Counted from the stretch's first letter, positions 9,491 to 19,249 are shown. The stretch is 64,000 nucleotides of DNA from Isoetes taiwanensis (GCA_021234155.1 JAJEKV010000019.1:5716284-5780283); one strand, 5' to 3'. Notes: generated by a model from the sequence alone, not told the origin. Numbers and translations: made by a program.

Positions 9491-9591
9491 GTTTATCGGT
9501 TCGTTGATCGGATATCAGCGCCCAAAGATCGCCTAGGTGAGGGAGAGCGGATTTCTAGGGCGGGAACGTGCAAATGGGTGGGGTCTACATC

Positions 9592-9599
9592 TATTTATA
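9592..9599 (-). promoter_or_regulatory. TATA box of the histone H3-like gene
   Basis: Minus strand reads GCTATAAATAGATG, a textbook plant TATA box, 102 bases before the ATG at 9490, so a transcript starting about 30 bases downstream would have a leader of roughly 70 bases. It is inside the element, more than 500 bases from the LTR, and therefore an internal promoter. Two 65-bp motifs precede it. Confidence 0.7.
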
Positions 9600-9702
9600 G
9601 CTTGGGGAAATTTTAGGTCAAAATCTAAGTTGCTCTATTTAATGTGCCAATGCACCTATTTACTTAAAACATACACTTATTTCAGAGATTTTTAATTATT
9701 GG

Positions 9703-9767
9703 TCTTACAGGTAGCGCCTCGTTCAAAAACTAGAGTTTAGTTTTTAGACCAGGCGCGACGTGTGAGA
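9703..9767 (-). promoter_or_regulatory. 65-bp palindromic motif, copy C
   Basis: Gap-free match to copies A, B and D; one outer base differs (TCTTACA). It lies about 105 bases upstream of the TATA box of the H3-like gene. The outer 20 bases on the left and 17 on the right are nearly invariant among copies while the centre varies, as expected for a bound or folded element under selection. Confidence 0.82.
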
Positions 9768-9884
9768 TCTTACACATTTTTAAGTAATTTAAACATACTA
9801 TTCTAACTAATTCTTACCTTGGAACTCGCCTTACCATATTACTTTGATGAAATTATCAAGATTTAAGGTGTTCTTGGCTCAATG

Positions 9885-9949
9885 TCTCACAGGTAGCGCC
9901 TCGTCCAAAAACTAAAGTTCAGTTCTTTGACCAGGCGCGACGTGTGAGA
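9885..9949 (-). promoter_or_regulatory. 65-bp palindromic motif, copy D
   Basis: Gap-free match to the other copies, with the best internal pairing of the four (GTCCAAAAACT against AGTTCTTTGAC). It is 182 bases from copy C and about 285 bases upstream of the H3-like gene TATA box, so the pair C/D mirrors the pair A/B (200 bases apart). Confidence 0.82.
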
Positions 9950-10142
9950 CCACCTTGTCTGAGAAGGTTTTGGCTCATTCTTTTTAGTCTTATTATGTTC
10001 CAATTCACTTAGCTGTTACTAGCTTAGCATAAACTACAAAAATGAGAAAAAAAAATTCCCACTTTTCGAGGTTTGAGGATCCTATCAAGTTAGTACTACT
10101 GGGAGCATGGTCAGTGCTTTGCTCTTGGTCTCCAAGAACATT

Positions 10143-10154
10143 GCTCTGATACCA
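10143..10154 (-). other. Primer-binding site of the H3-bearing gypsy element
   Basis: Minus strand reads TGGTATCAGAGC, complementary to the 3' end of plant initiator methionine tRNA, one base away from the LTR end. The other two LTR elements of the window use the same site. Confidence 0.9.
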
Positions 10155-10155
10155 C

Positions 10156-11610
10156 TGTGACGTCCCCTACTCGTATACGGTACTCTCACAGTATACAAAC
10201 AGGAGTTCATCCCCCATACCAGCTCCACACTGATACAGGGCCCTCCACATATCACTGCACCCGGGGAAGAGTGAAGGGGTCATTTTACCCTGTCTCCCTC
10301 AGGGCCTACCTAGCTGCGGAAGCGTAAGCATACATGTCAGTATACAACATAATCACATATCCACCTCGAAGGGTGGCGCATCAACCTCTGCATAGACAAT
10401 GATCAACATCATACATAAGGGGAAAACTACCCAAGGCTCAGACTCGAAGGGATGACTGACGGCTTGGGTCTCCAGAGTTCATTGCAGACAGAATTCATGG
10501 CAATGGATTTGGCTGGCATAAGAACATGGCATAGGGTTGTCCACTCCATCCGCCCCTCCTGTGCACACTTTGCAGAGTAGGCTAAAAAGTATTGGGACCT
10601 GACTGTAGCCCGCCGGATGCATAGCCAAAAGGGCTATTCCTGGGTTTCATCTCCCCAGTCCCGATGGGGCAGGTAGGGATCACTCCCTTTAGAGATCTAC
10701 ATGCTGACTCAAGGTGACTAGAGGGCCACTGCCCGTATTCGACTGAACCCACTGTAAAGTGAACACCACTTCACGGGTGTCGAACCCATACCTTCCCCGC
10801 ACTCAGTGGTAAGCTATTGGGCCTAGTCACAATGATCCCCGATAGGCCTTACACACCAGAGGGATCGTTCAAGAGTCAGAACATGGACCTCCTTCTTAGC
10901 CAGTCTGGCCCCTTCACCCACAACCAGGTGTGGTTCTTGTACACAGGCCGAATCTACAGTGTGCTAGAGAGGCTACTCTAGGAGCATCAACTACTAGGCT
11001 TGGGGTCTCTACCCCCCTTCCCAATACAAGGAGTTCACAGAGATACATCGTCCATATACATCATAGAAGAACTAAAGAACTAGATCTAATCTATATCCTA
11101 TAATTGGCCAAATACCTGATCCTTGAGTTGCTCCTCCTGACCTGAGTTCGACCATCCTGCTGAACTGCTCGAATCAAGGGAAACTAATGGTGCAATTCGC
11201 TTAGACAGAATCTGGGAGGCAGTTTTGGCTCCTGGGGCAGCCAAAATAGAGCTCTAAAACCCTATGGACGAAAATAGCAAGTTAGGGTTTTCCTAACCTA
11301 AATAGACAAGGGGTTAGGGCTATAGGGTTTCCAATTATCCCTTTAAGCATGTGGGATCATTGGGAATGGGCCCACTTGCCTTTAATGGCTAGGTGGCAAA
11401 ATGTGCCCACATGGAAAGGTGTGCACCTTAATAAATGTGCACATTGGTAAATGTGCACATTAATTACAATTGCACATACCTTGCAAGTTGCCCCCTAGGG
11501 GCTACTCACCTGGCTACACGTCGGCGTACACGTCAGTCGAGGTGGCGTGTACGCGTGACGGGGCAGTACAGTATACGTCCTGGGACCGTATACTGTGCTG
11601 GAACGTCACA
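10156..11610 (-). repeat. 5' LTR of the H3-bearing gypsy element, 1455 bp
   Basis: Bounded by TGTGACGTC at 10156 and its inverted form GACGT... as GAACGTCACA ending at 11610, i.e. TG...CA ends with a 7-9 base terminal inverted repeat that contains the TGACGT/ACGTCA hexamer. Next to the outer end an inverted repeat (ACAGTATACG ... CGTATACTGT, 11563-11600) can fold; related GTATAC motifs stand near the inner end (10176-10197). No second LTR exists in the window, so age cannot be estimated from LTR divergence. Confidence 0.85.
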
Positions 11611-12480
11611 GGATTCATGCCCCTGCAGTATGCGGCCCTCGATAGACACATTGTTTATTTCTAGAAGGTGGCCAGCATGGGCGACACTCGGCTCCCGCAC
11701 TTGGCTTACGCTGTGGCGATGAGCCCGCAACGACTCAGGGCTTGTTGGAAGGACAAGAGAGCCCAGTGGCTGGCATGCTGGAACGTAGACGCACATAGGT
11801 GCGTCCAGGCGCACACAGACGCCGGCCGGGATAGGCTGAGGGGGTACTTGGACTCTTGTTTCCTGGGGAAGCTCTGGGACCACCATGCTCTGGAACAGGT
11901 AAAGATGGCACCCTACAAACATCACATAAACCCCGCCCTGGTTCAAGGCCCACAGCACCTGCGTTCTTAGTTGCCCATGAAGAAGCGCAGGATCATCGCG
12001 TCCATTCGAACAGGGGCCCACCATCTTCGGCTTGAGACGGGTTGGTGGGTTGGAGAGCCGCACCAGGACAGGCTTTGTCAGTGTTGTCTGCTGGGGGTTG
12101 TTGAGGATGAAAGCCATGCCTTCCAGAGCTGTCCAGTCTATAGTCAGATTCAGGCTCGCTATATTCTCTTGGTGCGACCTAGTCTGCCCCTGCACGAGCT
12201 ACTCAGTACGCCGTCAGTTCGATCCCTTGGCTCCTACCTCCAGGAGGTTTTGGATCTCCAGACTCACCTCTGCCCCCGGGCGCCTACCTGAGGTGCCGGA
12301 AATTCATGTGTATATGTATATTTGTACAGCTGCCAGCAGGCTTGTTGCTGCGACGGTTTTTCCCTCCTAAGGGGGGGTTTTTTAATCCGGGTAGCAACGG
12401 GCTTGCTGCACCCGTGTAATTTGGGTCCCATAGGCCGATTGGCCTCCGCAGACGATAAAAGAACCTTCCTTCCTTCCTTT
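11611..12480 (+). mobile_element. LINE-A right fragment: ORF2 C-terminus and 3' end
   Basis: Continues the frame interrupted at 3161 (FMPLQYAALDRH, now followed by IVYF, a stop, then KVASMGDTRLPHLAYAVAMS). After one stop near 11968 it reaches a typical LINE C-terminal zinc-binding stretch: RLCQCCLLGVVEDESHAFQSCPVYSQ (C-x2-C...H...C). It ends at a stop near 12291. A 180-base 3' UTR follows, ending GGCCTCCGCAGACGATAAAAGAA and a short (CTTC)n tail. A related 3' end with a different tail is at about 14610-14650. Confidence 0.75.
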
Positions 12481-14160
12481 TCTGCTGTTTGATGCTTACG
12501 TTGCAGTCATTTAGATTAATGCATTGGCCCACGGTTCATTTTACAAAGTTTCTTCTCATCGTTACCCTATTCCTTTTTGAGCTAATTGCCTCTCCTTATC
12601 TCTGTGTTCCCATTATTCCTTTTTGACTCATTGGTTTCTACTTTTCATCGTCACCATAATTGTTTTTTCGGTCCTCTTAAGCCATCTATTTTGATTTTAT
12701 AGTTGTTGTTTCTTTTTATCCATTCGCATATTTACATGATTTCATTATTTAGTATATACTCTTGTTCCGTCTGTGAAAATACAAATGTTTGGTTCTTTCT
12801 TTGGTAATCTTGATTTTCTGAATTTGTCCATTTGTAGCATTTATTTATCCATTAGGTTCTTTAATTTTGGTTGACTTTTGATTTTTTTTGGCACAGTATC
12901 ATTGTTGCCCATATTTTTGGTTGACCTATCATGCGTCATGCCTAATTGTGGTTGTTCTTAGGGTTTCTATTTAATAGATTGACTCATTTGTTTGCGGTAT
13001 GCGCCTTTCAATTATGCAGCTTACCACCTATTTCTTTTGTTCTAGCATTGTTTGGTCCATCCATTCATTCGAGTCTATGTACGCTACCACCTTGCTCCCC
13101 TTACTCTAACAAATACCATTAAGTTTTCCTTTTGAGTTTCTTCGTAATCTTGCTCTGGTGTTTCGCGGCGGCGCCGCCAACCAGTTTCCCGCCGAAAACC
13201 CTCTCCTACCCGTGGGTTCCCTAGCACATTACCCTCTATGCTCCAACAATTTTCGTATTTCATCTTCTACTTTTTGCTCTAACCATCAAGATTGTTTTCC
13301 TGGTCTTAATTAGCCATCTATAAATTGTGGTGGGCTTTCGTTTTTTGCCCTTTCCTACTTCATTTTAGTCATATTTTAGTTTCTCTTCTCTTTTGTTCTT
13401 GGGCATCATTGCCCATTTTTGTCCTTTTGTGGTCCATGTGCACATTTTTTTATGGCATATTTTATCTTCAAATTTTTATGCAGGTGCATGGTTTCATTGA
13501 CTCATTCTTAGATGGCATCTAGTTCTTCTTTTAGTGCTTCTGAACGAGTCTTAGTTTAGATAATGCGTCATCTGTTGCTTGTTCATCTTTCTTAGGTGCT
13601 TTCATTTTCAGTTGTCGAGTTTTATTTCATGAAGTTTTACTTCCAACTCTTGGCTTGACCATTTTTTCAATGGTTGTACAAGTGTGTCATCTTTTTTGGT
13701 TTTGCATTGGAGTTGCCCTAGGCATTGTTTGCTGCAAGTTGCAATCTTTGTTTACTTCCATTAGTTTTTATTTTTTTTACTCCGTAATCCATGCCACGTT
13801 AGTTCACACGGGGGTTTACTCCGGGCAACGAGAGCTGTCGGATGGGCATATTTGCCCTTTATTCTAAGATCTGGACCGTACATAGCGATCCTCGTTTGTG
13901 GGGTATGCATGTACAAGTTTTTGTATACTGTATATTAAAGTTTGCAAAATACTATAAGATTTGAGAGAATGTACTTAATGGTGTTAATTTGGTACATGTA
14001 TTGTAAATATATTTTTTGGGCTCTCCCTGCCCTGCCCTACGTAACCCCCCGTGTGAATATGCACCCAAACCAAAGGGGGTTTAAGGGGGATTTTAATTTA
14101 AATGTGTTAAATGCAATAGTTTATGTTAATAATGTTAATGGTAGTTGTGTGTTGATTATT
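12481..14160. other. T-rich intergenic sequence, no gene seen
   Basis: Mostly T-rich sequence resembling 283-3054 in composition. One short GC-rich island at about 13160-13215 (GGCGGCGCCGCC core) stands out but carries no long open frame. No coding similarity, RNA gene or array recognised. Confidence 0.45.
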
Positions 14161-14183
14161 ATATTAAAAAAAAAAAAAAAATT

Positions 14184-14205
14184 GGGCCCTTCGGGCCCTA
14201 ACTAA
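14184..14205 (+). mobile_element. Possible Helitron 3' end (hairpin plus CTAA)
   Basis: After a run of A residues the sequence GGGCCC-TTC-GGGCCC forms a 6-bp GC hairpin followed three bases later by CTAA, which fits the CTRR terminus of Helitrons. The spacing is shorter than usual and no 5' end was found, so this is a weak call. Confidence 0.3.
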
Positions 14206-14366
14206 AGCAAACATAGGTAAACTTTATGGGTCTAAACATTAATTACTAAAAAGCACAATAACATCAAGACAAACAAATTATTTCCATTGTATACCAAGAG
14301 CCGCCCAAATATACGCAAACACATTGTTATAAAATGGGCAAAAACAATAATATCATAGAAACGTGT

Positions 14367-14394
14367 GCCCGGCGATGCCGGGCATTAGTCCTGG
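14367..14394 (+). mobile_element. Helitron-like 3' terminus 1
   Basis: GCCCGGC-GAT-GCCGGGC hairpin, seven bases, then CTGG. The same hairpin arms, the same seven-base spacing and a CTRR tetramer (CTAG) recur at 47472-47499. A GC-rich hairpin just before CTRR is the hallmark of Helitron 3' ends. No Rep/helicase gene or 5' TC end could be assigned. Confidence 0.5.
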
Positions 14395-14579
14395 ACTTGT
14401 GAATGGTAGATGAGAGTTTGTAAGTTGAACGGAATATTATAGATTTGATCCTACCTTACATGGAATGGAGTGTTAAGATGTGAATAGTACTTTGCCATAT
14501 TTATGCCAATATGATCCATCCATGTAAAGGTCCATCAGAGGTAAAGGAATGTAACAGCAAAACATTGCATCAAAATGTA

Positions 14580-14651
14580 TCGAGGCCACCCCTCCCATGA
14601 CCTATTGGTCTCCGTGGATGTTAAAAAATTTATTCTATTCTATTCTATTCC
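14580..14651 (+). mobile_element. LINE 3' end with (TTCTA)n tail
   Basis: The stretch ATTGGTCTCCGTGGATGTTA, then AAAAAATT and a (TTCTA)3 microsatellite resembles the LINE-A 3' end at about 12430-12475 (ATTGGCCTCCGCAGACGATA then a CTTC tail). It is probably a heavily 5'-truncated LINE of the same superfamily. Two further (TTCTA)n tracts occur at 48497-48514 and 48926-48942. Confidence 0.45.
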
Positions 14652-15329
14652 TTAACAATGCCCTACAATGATAGCATGTGTTGCTCATTGTGCCCTCATC
14701 GTCTAGTATTTTGAAGAAGAATCACTCCAAGCTACTTTCAATAATCCAATCCTTCTTCTTCTTATCATGTTTGGTGGAGGCGTATCTCCACCTTCAATCC
14801 TTCTTATATAATGCTAATGCTCAGGCCTACTTCCAAAGGGTTGTTGTCCACTTGTGCTTAATGTGGATCACTTTTATTAAGACCCTTCTTCTCTCACTAA
14901 ACCATAAACCTAAATGCCAAACTCATGAATCCTATTCTAACCAATGCTTGTGTGTTCATTCACTACATTCTTAAATATTTCATTAGTGTGCTCTGTGATA
15001 CCATCTATGTTCAATCAAAATGTGCGAGACTTGATTTACCTTTGAATTGTCGAACTGCAGGATTAATAAGGGCACGTCAAAGTCATTGACGAAGCTTTAT
15101 AATGTATATGTATATGTATTTCGCATATTTGCATGTTCTATAATAATTTGAGATGTGTGAAAATCATAAGCTCCTCATTTAGCAATAATGAATTGCTCCT
15201 TATATTGAGGCACACACTTCTTAGTTCGGCACAATCTCCAACTTTGTTCACAATCTATATTTGCAATGAACATCATATGGTTTGCATAAAATAAATACAG
15301 GCCCGTTGCAAAAAGTACACAATATTGCA
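14652..15329. other. Intergenic sequence, no gene seen
   Basis: AT-rich, no convincing coding sequence. It runs directly into R1 copy 2 and may be the body of that repeat, but the matching part of copy 1 lies outside the window so this cannot be tested here. Confidence 0.4.
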
Positions 15330-15611
15330 TCATTTAATTTAGATAGAGTTTCTTTGCCATTCTAGCAATAGAATCAAATGGGTATTACGGATTTGGTACA
15401 TTTGAGAAAATATGGGGTCTTGTGGTGTCCTTTGATCTCGAAATTCCGCATCAATTTTGCTCTCAACCAAATAAGGGGCTTGCTCTTTGTTCAAATGGCA
15501 TGTCTACGTGGCTAAGGGAATGCCCCATATATTTAGAAAATAGTGCAACAAGATGCTAACGCATCAATGGGTTGCCCTTTGGAAGGCCCATTGATGCATC
15601 CACAATAACGT
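15330..15611 (+). repeat. Dispersed repeat R1, copy 2
   Basis: Second near-identical 282-bp copy of 1-282, same orientation, with the same 12-bp hairpin near the end (TGCATCAATGGG has one change here before it: CTAACGCATC). Flanking bases after CACAATAACGT differ from copy 1. Another hairpin (TTGCCCCTAGGGGGGCAA) lies 50 bases downstream at 15659-15676. Confidence 0.85.
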
Positions 15612-15789
15612 ACCATTATAATTACCACAAAAGTATTAGGAATATCTTCTTTTTGGGTTGCCCCTAGGGGGGCAAGCCCTGGCGTAAGTGGGTTTGTGGC
15701 ATATCCTAGATATATGCTGGAATATACCTAAGATATGCTGGCGACTGCTCCAAACCTGTTATTCCCTGTAAACTGGCGGTCACCTGCGC

Positions 15790-16480
15790 GAGTTAGGAAA
15801 ACAATGCCGATTCTAATCCAATCCAGACCTCAAATCCGCCCTCAAATAAACTAAGCAAGGCGCACTCAAAAGAGTGGCTCTTGTACACGCTGACCATAGA
15901 CTGCCTGAAAAGGGGTATCTTTATGGTAGATTGATAGGTGTTATTATACACAAATTTAGCAATAGGCAAATACTCTTCCCAATGATCTTGATGTTCATTG
16001 ACAAACCCCTTTAAAATGGAGCAAATAACTTTATTTGCCACCTCGGATTGTCCATCAGTTTCTCGGTGAAAAGCAGTGGAGAATCTTAACTCCGTTCCCA
16101 ATTGCATAAATAATGCTTTCTAGAATTTGCTGGTAAACTTTTTATCAGATCGGATACAATAATCTTAGGCAACCCATGTAGCCTAAATATCTCTTTGATA
16201 AAGAGCGTAGCCGCACTATAAGCTATCAGCTTATGCAAACAAGGAATAAAATGTGCTTGTTTAGTTAAACAATCAACAACTGTCCAAATGACACTATTCT
16301 TGTGAGGACTTGCAGGAAGACCAACAATGAAATCCATAGTGATCTACTCCTAGTTCGCTTCCAAAATAGGCAAGGATAAAGGAACACCATGAGGTTTCTT
16401 GTTTGATTTCTTTATCTGTTGGCAAGTGACACAATGACGAATACGAATTAAGGCATCTCTCCGCAATCCAAGCCAAATAA
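15790..16480 (-). pseudogene. pol: Gypsy-2 integrase, C-terminally truncated
   Basis: Reading leftwards: WTVVDCLTKQAHFIP (first catalytic Asp), IFRLHGLPKIIVSD (second Asp) and, after a frameshift near 16100, STAFHRETDGQSEVANKV (the DGQ(T/S)E catalytic Glu motif), then LPIAKFVYNNTYQSTIKIPLF. These are the conserved blocks of Ty3/gypsy integrase. The coding sequence ends at about 15790 without an identifiable 3' LTR. Confidence 0.88.
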
Positions 16481-17580
16481 AGTATGGTTCAAGCTTTGCC
16501 AAAGTCGCCCCCATGCCAGGATGACCCCAGTAGGTGCATCATGGACCTCTCTAAGAATAAGTAATCTAAAGTCACAAACAATGCATAGCTTTGGACCTTT
16601 ATATAAGAACCCATTAATGATCTTATATCCATATGCATTGCCACTTTGAGCCAATAACCAAATATCCTTATAATCATGGTCAGTGACATACAACGGCTTC
16701 ATTTCCTCCAAATGATTGGATTGTGCTACAGAAAGAGAACAAAATGCATAACGCCGACTTAAAGCATCTGCCACATTCTCTTCACTGGAACGATAAGTCC
16801 ACTGAGAAATCATATTGCTGCATAAAAGCAAGCCATTTCAATTGCCCTTCCGATAATGTTTTCTGTGAAACAATGTGCCTAATGCTTTGGTGGTCAGTCA
16901 AAATATGAACGCCATCGACCCTAAAAGATAGGTCACCACACTTTCAAAGCATGAATGACTGCCAAATCTTTATCGTAAACATTATATCTACTTTTCATGT
17001 CAGAAAACTTTTAACTTTCATAAGCAATAGAATAGAATAGGATGACCATCTTGCATCAAAACTGCCCCCAAAGCCATACCACTTGCATCAACACATAACA
17101 AGTAAGGTAGACCAAACTTTGTCAAATGCAGAACTTGAGGATTAACCATGGCATCCTTTAAAACTTGGAAAGCGAACTGATGATTATGATTCACTTGGAA
17201 AGGAACACCTTTTCATATCAACAAATATAGATCTGAAGCTAAACGAGCAAAATTCTGTACAAACTTCCTATAATAACAGCATAGCCCAAAAAGGAACATA
17301 ATAAAGCAACCGAAATAGGTACTGGCCAATCCATAATTCCTTATACCTTACTGGGATCCACTTTAAGACCCTCAACACAAACAATTGACCCAAAAATTCA
17401 ATTTCTGATTAGAAAAAGATACTTTTCTTAGGATTAAGAGTAATAAACTCCTCCCTTAACCGACGAAAAACCTCCTGCAAATGCAAGTAATGTTCTTCCT
17501 CGGACTTACTAAAAAACTAATATGTCATCAAAGAAAATGACAACATGAGCGCCATGGACATCTTCAAATATTTGCCCCAT
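16448..17580 (-). pseudogene. pol: Gypsy-2 RNase H and integrase zinc-finger region, decayed
   Basis: Fragments of the RT connection/RNase H domain are visible around 16700-17100 (for example ENVADALSRRYAF, the end of gypsy RNase H, at about 16745-16790), followed by the integrase HHCC region in several frames (YKGPKLCIV..., REVHDAPTG). Many frameshifts and stops. Confidence 0.75.
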
Positions 17581-18178
17581 AAAAGAAGCTGGCGCATTTG
17601 TAAGTCTAAATGGCATGACTAAAAACCCATAATGTCCAAAGTTGTCCGAAATGCAGTCTTATGTACATCTTCAGGCGCAATCTTAAGTTGCCAATACCCT
17701 GTCTTAAGATCAAGGCGGCTAAAAACTATGGCACCTTGGAGCTGATCAAACAAATCATCTGCCATTAACCTATTTTTTATGATTATCTTATTCAAAGCGC
17801 GATAATCTATACACATGCGCCAAGAATTATCTTTTTTCTTAACCAACAAGACCGGAGCATCAAAAGGTGAAGAACTATAGCGGATCAATCCAGCTTGAAG
17901 TAACTCATCAAGTTGGCACCTAATCTCAACTTATTGACCATGTATTCTCCGATAAGAAGCTTGATTAGGAGGTTCTTTCCTGGGAAGAAGATCAATCCTT
18001 GGTCCTCCATATGTTGGGGTGGCAAAGTTTGTGCAATTTCATTTGAAAAAACATCATTATAATATTGCAAAAAGAGAGTTTGATGCTCATTAAATGGGGA
18101 TGCACTGGACTTAGGATGCAAAACTACCAAATACACAAAATAAGTTTCCATTGCCAAACGCTTTAAACTGTATAACAT
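17581..18178 (-). pseudogene. pol: Gypsy-2 reverse transcriptase, decayed
   Basis: [45 protein letters not shown] and [10 protein letters not shown] are the N-terminal RT blocks of a chromovirus-like gypsy element. A frameshift near 17620 interrupts the MPFxLTNAPA box, which is visible in the next frame. The YxDD box region near 17520 is damaged. Confidence 0.88.
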
Positions 18179-18402
18179 AAACTATTTGGAATTGGGAAAA
18201 TAATATCATCCTTCGAAAACTTGGTGGTCTTTTTACCCCCTTCAAAGGATAACATAACAATTCCCGCCTTCCAATCTATAAGAGGATTGATAGCCTTATG
18301 CCACGGCATGTCTAGAATAATATCCATACCTCCAAGATCAAAAACCATGAAAAAACATTTATAGACCCTAGAGCAGATCCTTTGATTTCTCCTGAAAGCC
18401 AC
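18163..18402 (-). pseudogene. pro: Gypsy-2 protease / protease-RT linker remnant
   Basis: Contains FMVFDLGGMDIILDMPWHKAINPLIDWKAGIVML, the second half of plant gypsy proteases (the G-x-D-x-I-L-G-M-x-W-L pattern, here with D for the glycine). The DSG/DTG active site is not seen. The frame is continuous with neighbouring fragments only by frameshifts. Confidence 0.7.
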
Positions 18403-19134
18403 TTGCCTCTTTTATAGATACCTTGAGGCCACGTTGAGCGTTAATGGCTTTCTTGAGGGCCAGACCTTCCTCCTCTACTTTCTCTACCATTTTACAGAGC
18501 TCACCAAAAGAAAGATTGGCAACTTGAAGATCGAACTTCGCCCGTACCCAACAATGAAAACCACCCATGAGTTTTTCAGACTTCTTAGTATCATTTTTAC
18601 TACGCTGAAGTCCTTTCTTTAAAATTCGGGCGGCGAAGGCTCGAACAGTTTCCATGTTTTGTTGGGTCAATTTGTTCCACTCAAGCGATAAGATCTTGCT
18701 CCCAATTATAATCAAAAAATGATTTTTCATTTGCTTTTCAAATTCCACGAAGGTAGCAATGGGTTGATCGACTGGCTGGTTCTTCTGGATATCCAGCCAC
18801 CAGTCTTTTGCAACACCATCTAGATGACGCTCAGTACAATATAACTCAAAAAGCTCATCCGCATCACTAGTAGCAGCAGAATACGTTTCGAATTCAATTT
18901 TGACATTGATACCCATTTTGATGCCACTACATGGACGTCTTGCAGCTTGCCGCAACTGCGCCATCTGCGCTCGCAGAGAATCCAGTTCTTGCAGCTCAAC
19001 AATTCTAGCCTCCTCGGCAGCTGCAAGTTTTTCTCTCATGAGCGAATTATCATGCTCCAACTCAAAAAGTTTTTCCTTGAGTTCCTCGTCTTCAAAGTTA
19101 ACATTAGCAGGAGAATTGGCCATCGAAAGTTGTT
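18368..19134 (-). pseudogene. gag: Gypsy-2 gag
   Basis: Starts MANSPANVNF, followed by a leucine-rich coiled coil (LKEKLFELEHDNSLMREKL, VELQELDSLRAQMAQLRQ), then a capsid-type domain with AKDWWLDIQKN and FVEFEKQMKNHF and the helix WNKLTQQNMETVRAFAARIL. No zinc knuckle is visible before the frame ends at 18368. The likely start is the ATG about 22 bases after the primer site rather than upstream in-frame sequence, since the latter would run into the LTR. Confidence 0.8.
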
Positions 19135-19146
19135 GCTCTGATACCA
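19135..19146 (-). other. Primer-binding site of gypsy-2
   Basis: Minus strand TGGTATCAGAGC, the initiator methionine tRNA primer site, adjoining the 5' LTR to its right. In the presumed LTR a TATA-like box (GCTATATAATTG, minus strand, 19233-19244) lies about 90 bases upstream of the primer site. The LTR outer end could not be fixed and there is no 3' LTR to compare. Confidence 0.8.
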
Positions 19147-19249
19147 ATAACACGGACTCTTGATGTAGCACGCTATCTCACCACCCAACCACGAGCCCTT
19201 AGCCAAGATACAGCTGCCCCTGAGCTCTCCCCCGAGCAATTATATAGCA

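Larger units (their letters stand above)
3162..11610 (-). mobile_element. Ty3/gypsy retrotransposon carrying a histone H3-like gene, 3'-truncated
   Basis: Reading on the minus strand the order is: 5' LTR (11610-10156), primer-binding site (10154-10143), two 65-bp motifs, histone H3-like gene (9490-8192), two more 65-bp motifs, unknown gene (7499-5940), gag (5768-4406), protease and reverse transcriptase (4308-3162). The RT breaks off just after the motif region ending KLSKCH. RNase H, integrase and the 3' LTR are missing. The distance from primer site to gag is 4.4 kb, against a few hundred bases in ordinary plant gypsy elements. The accessory part and gag are clearly more GC-rich than the flanking plant DNA. 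The element sits inside LINE-A and is flanked by a 40-bp direct repeat. All coding regions are broken, so this copy cannot move by itself. Confidence 0.9.

Noticed and set aside
1-15611. The two 282-bp R1 copies as LTRs of one 15-kb retrotransposon
   Set aside because: No TG...CA ends, no primer-binding site after copy 1, no polypurine tract before copy 2, and the enclosed coding regions belong to elements with their own ends.
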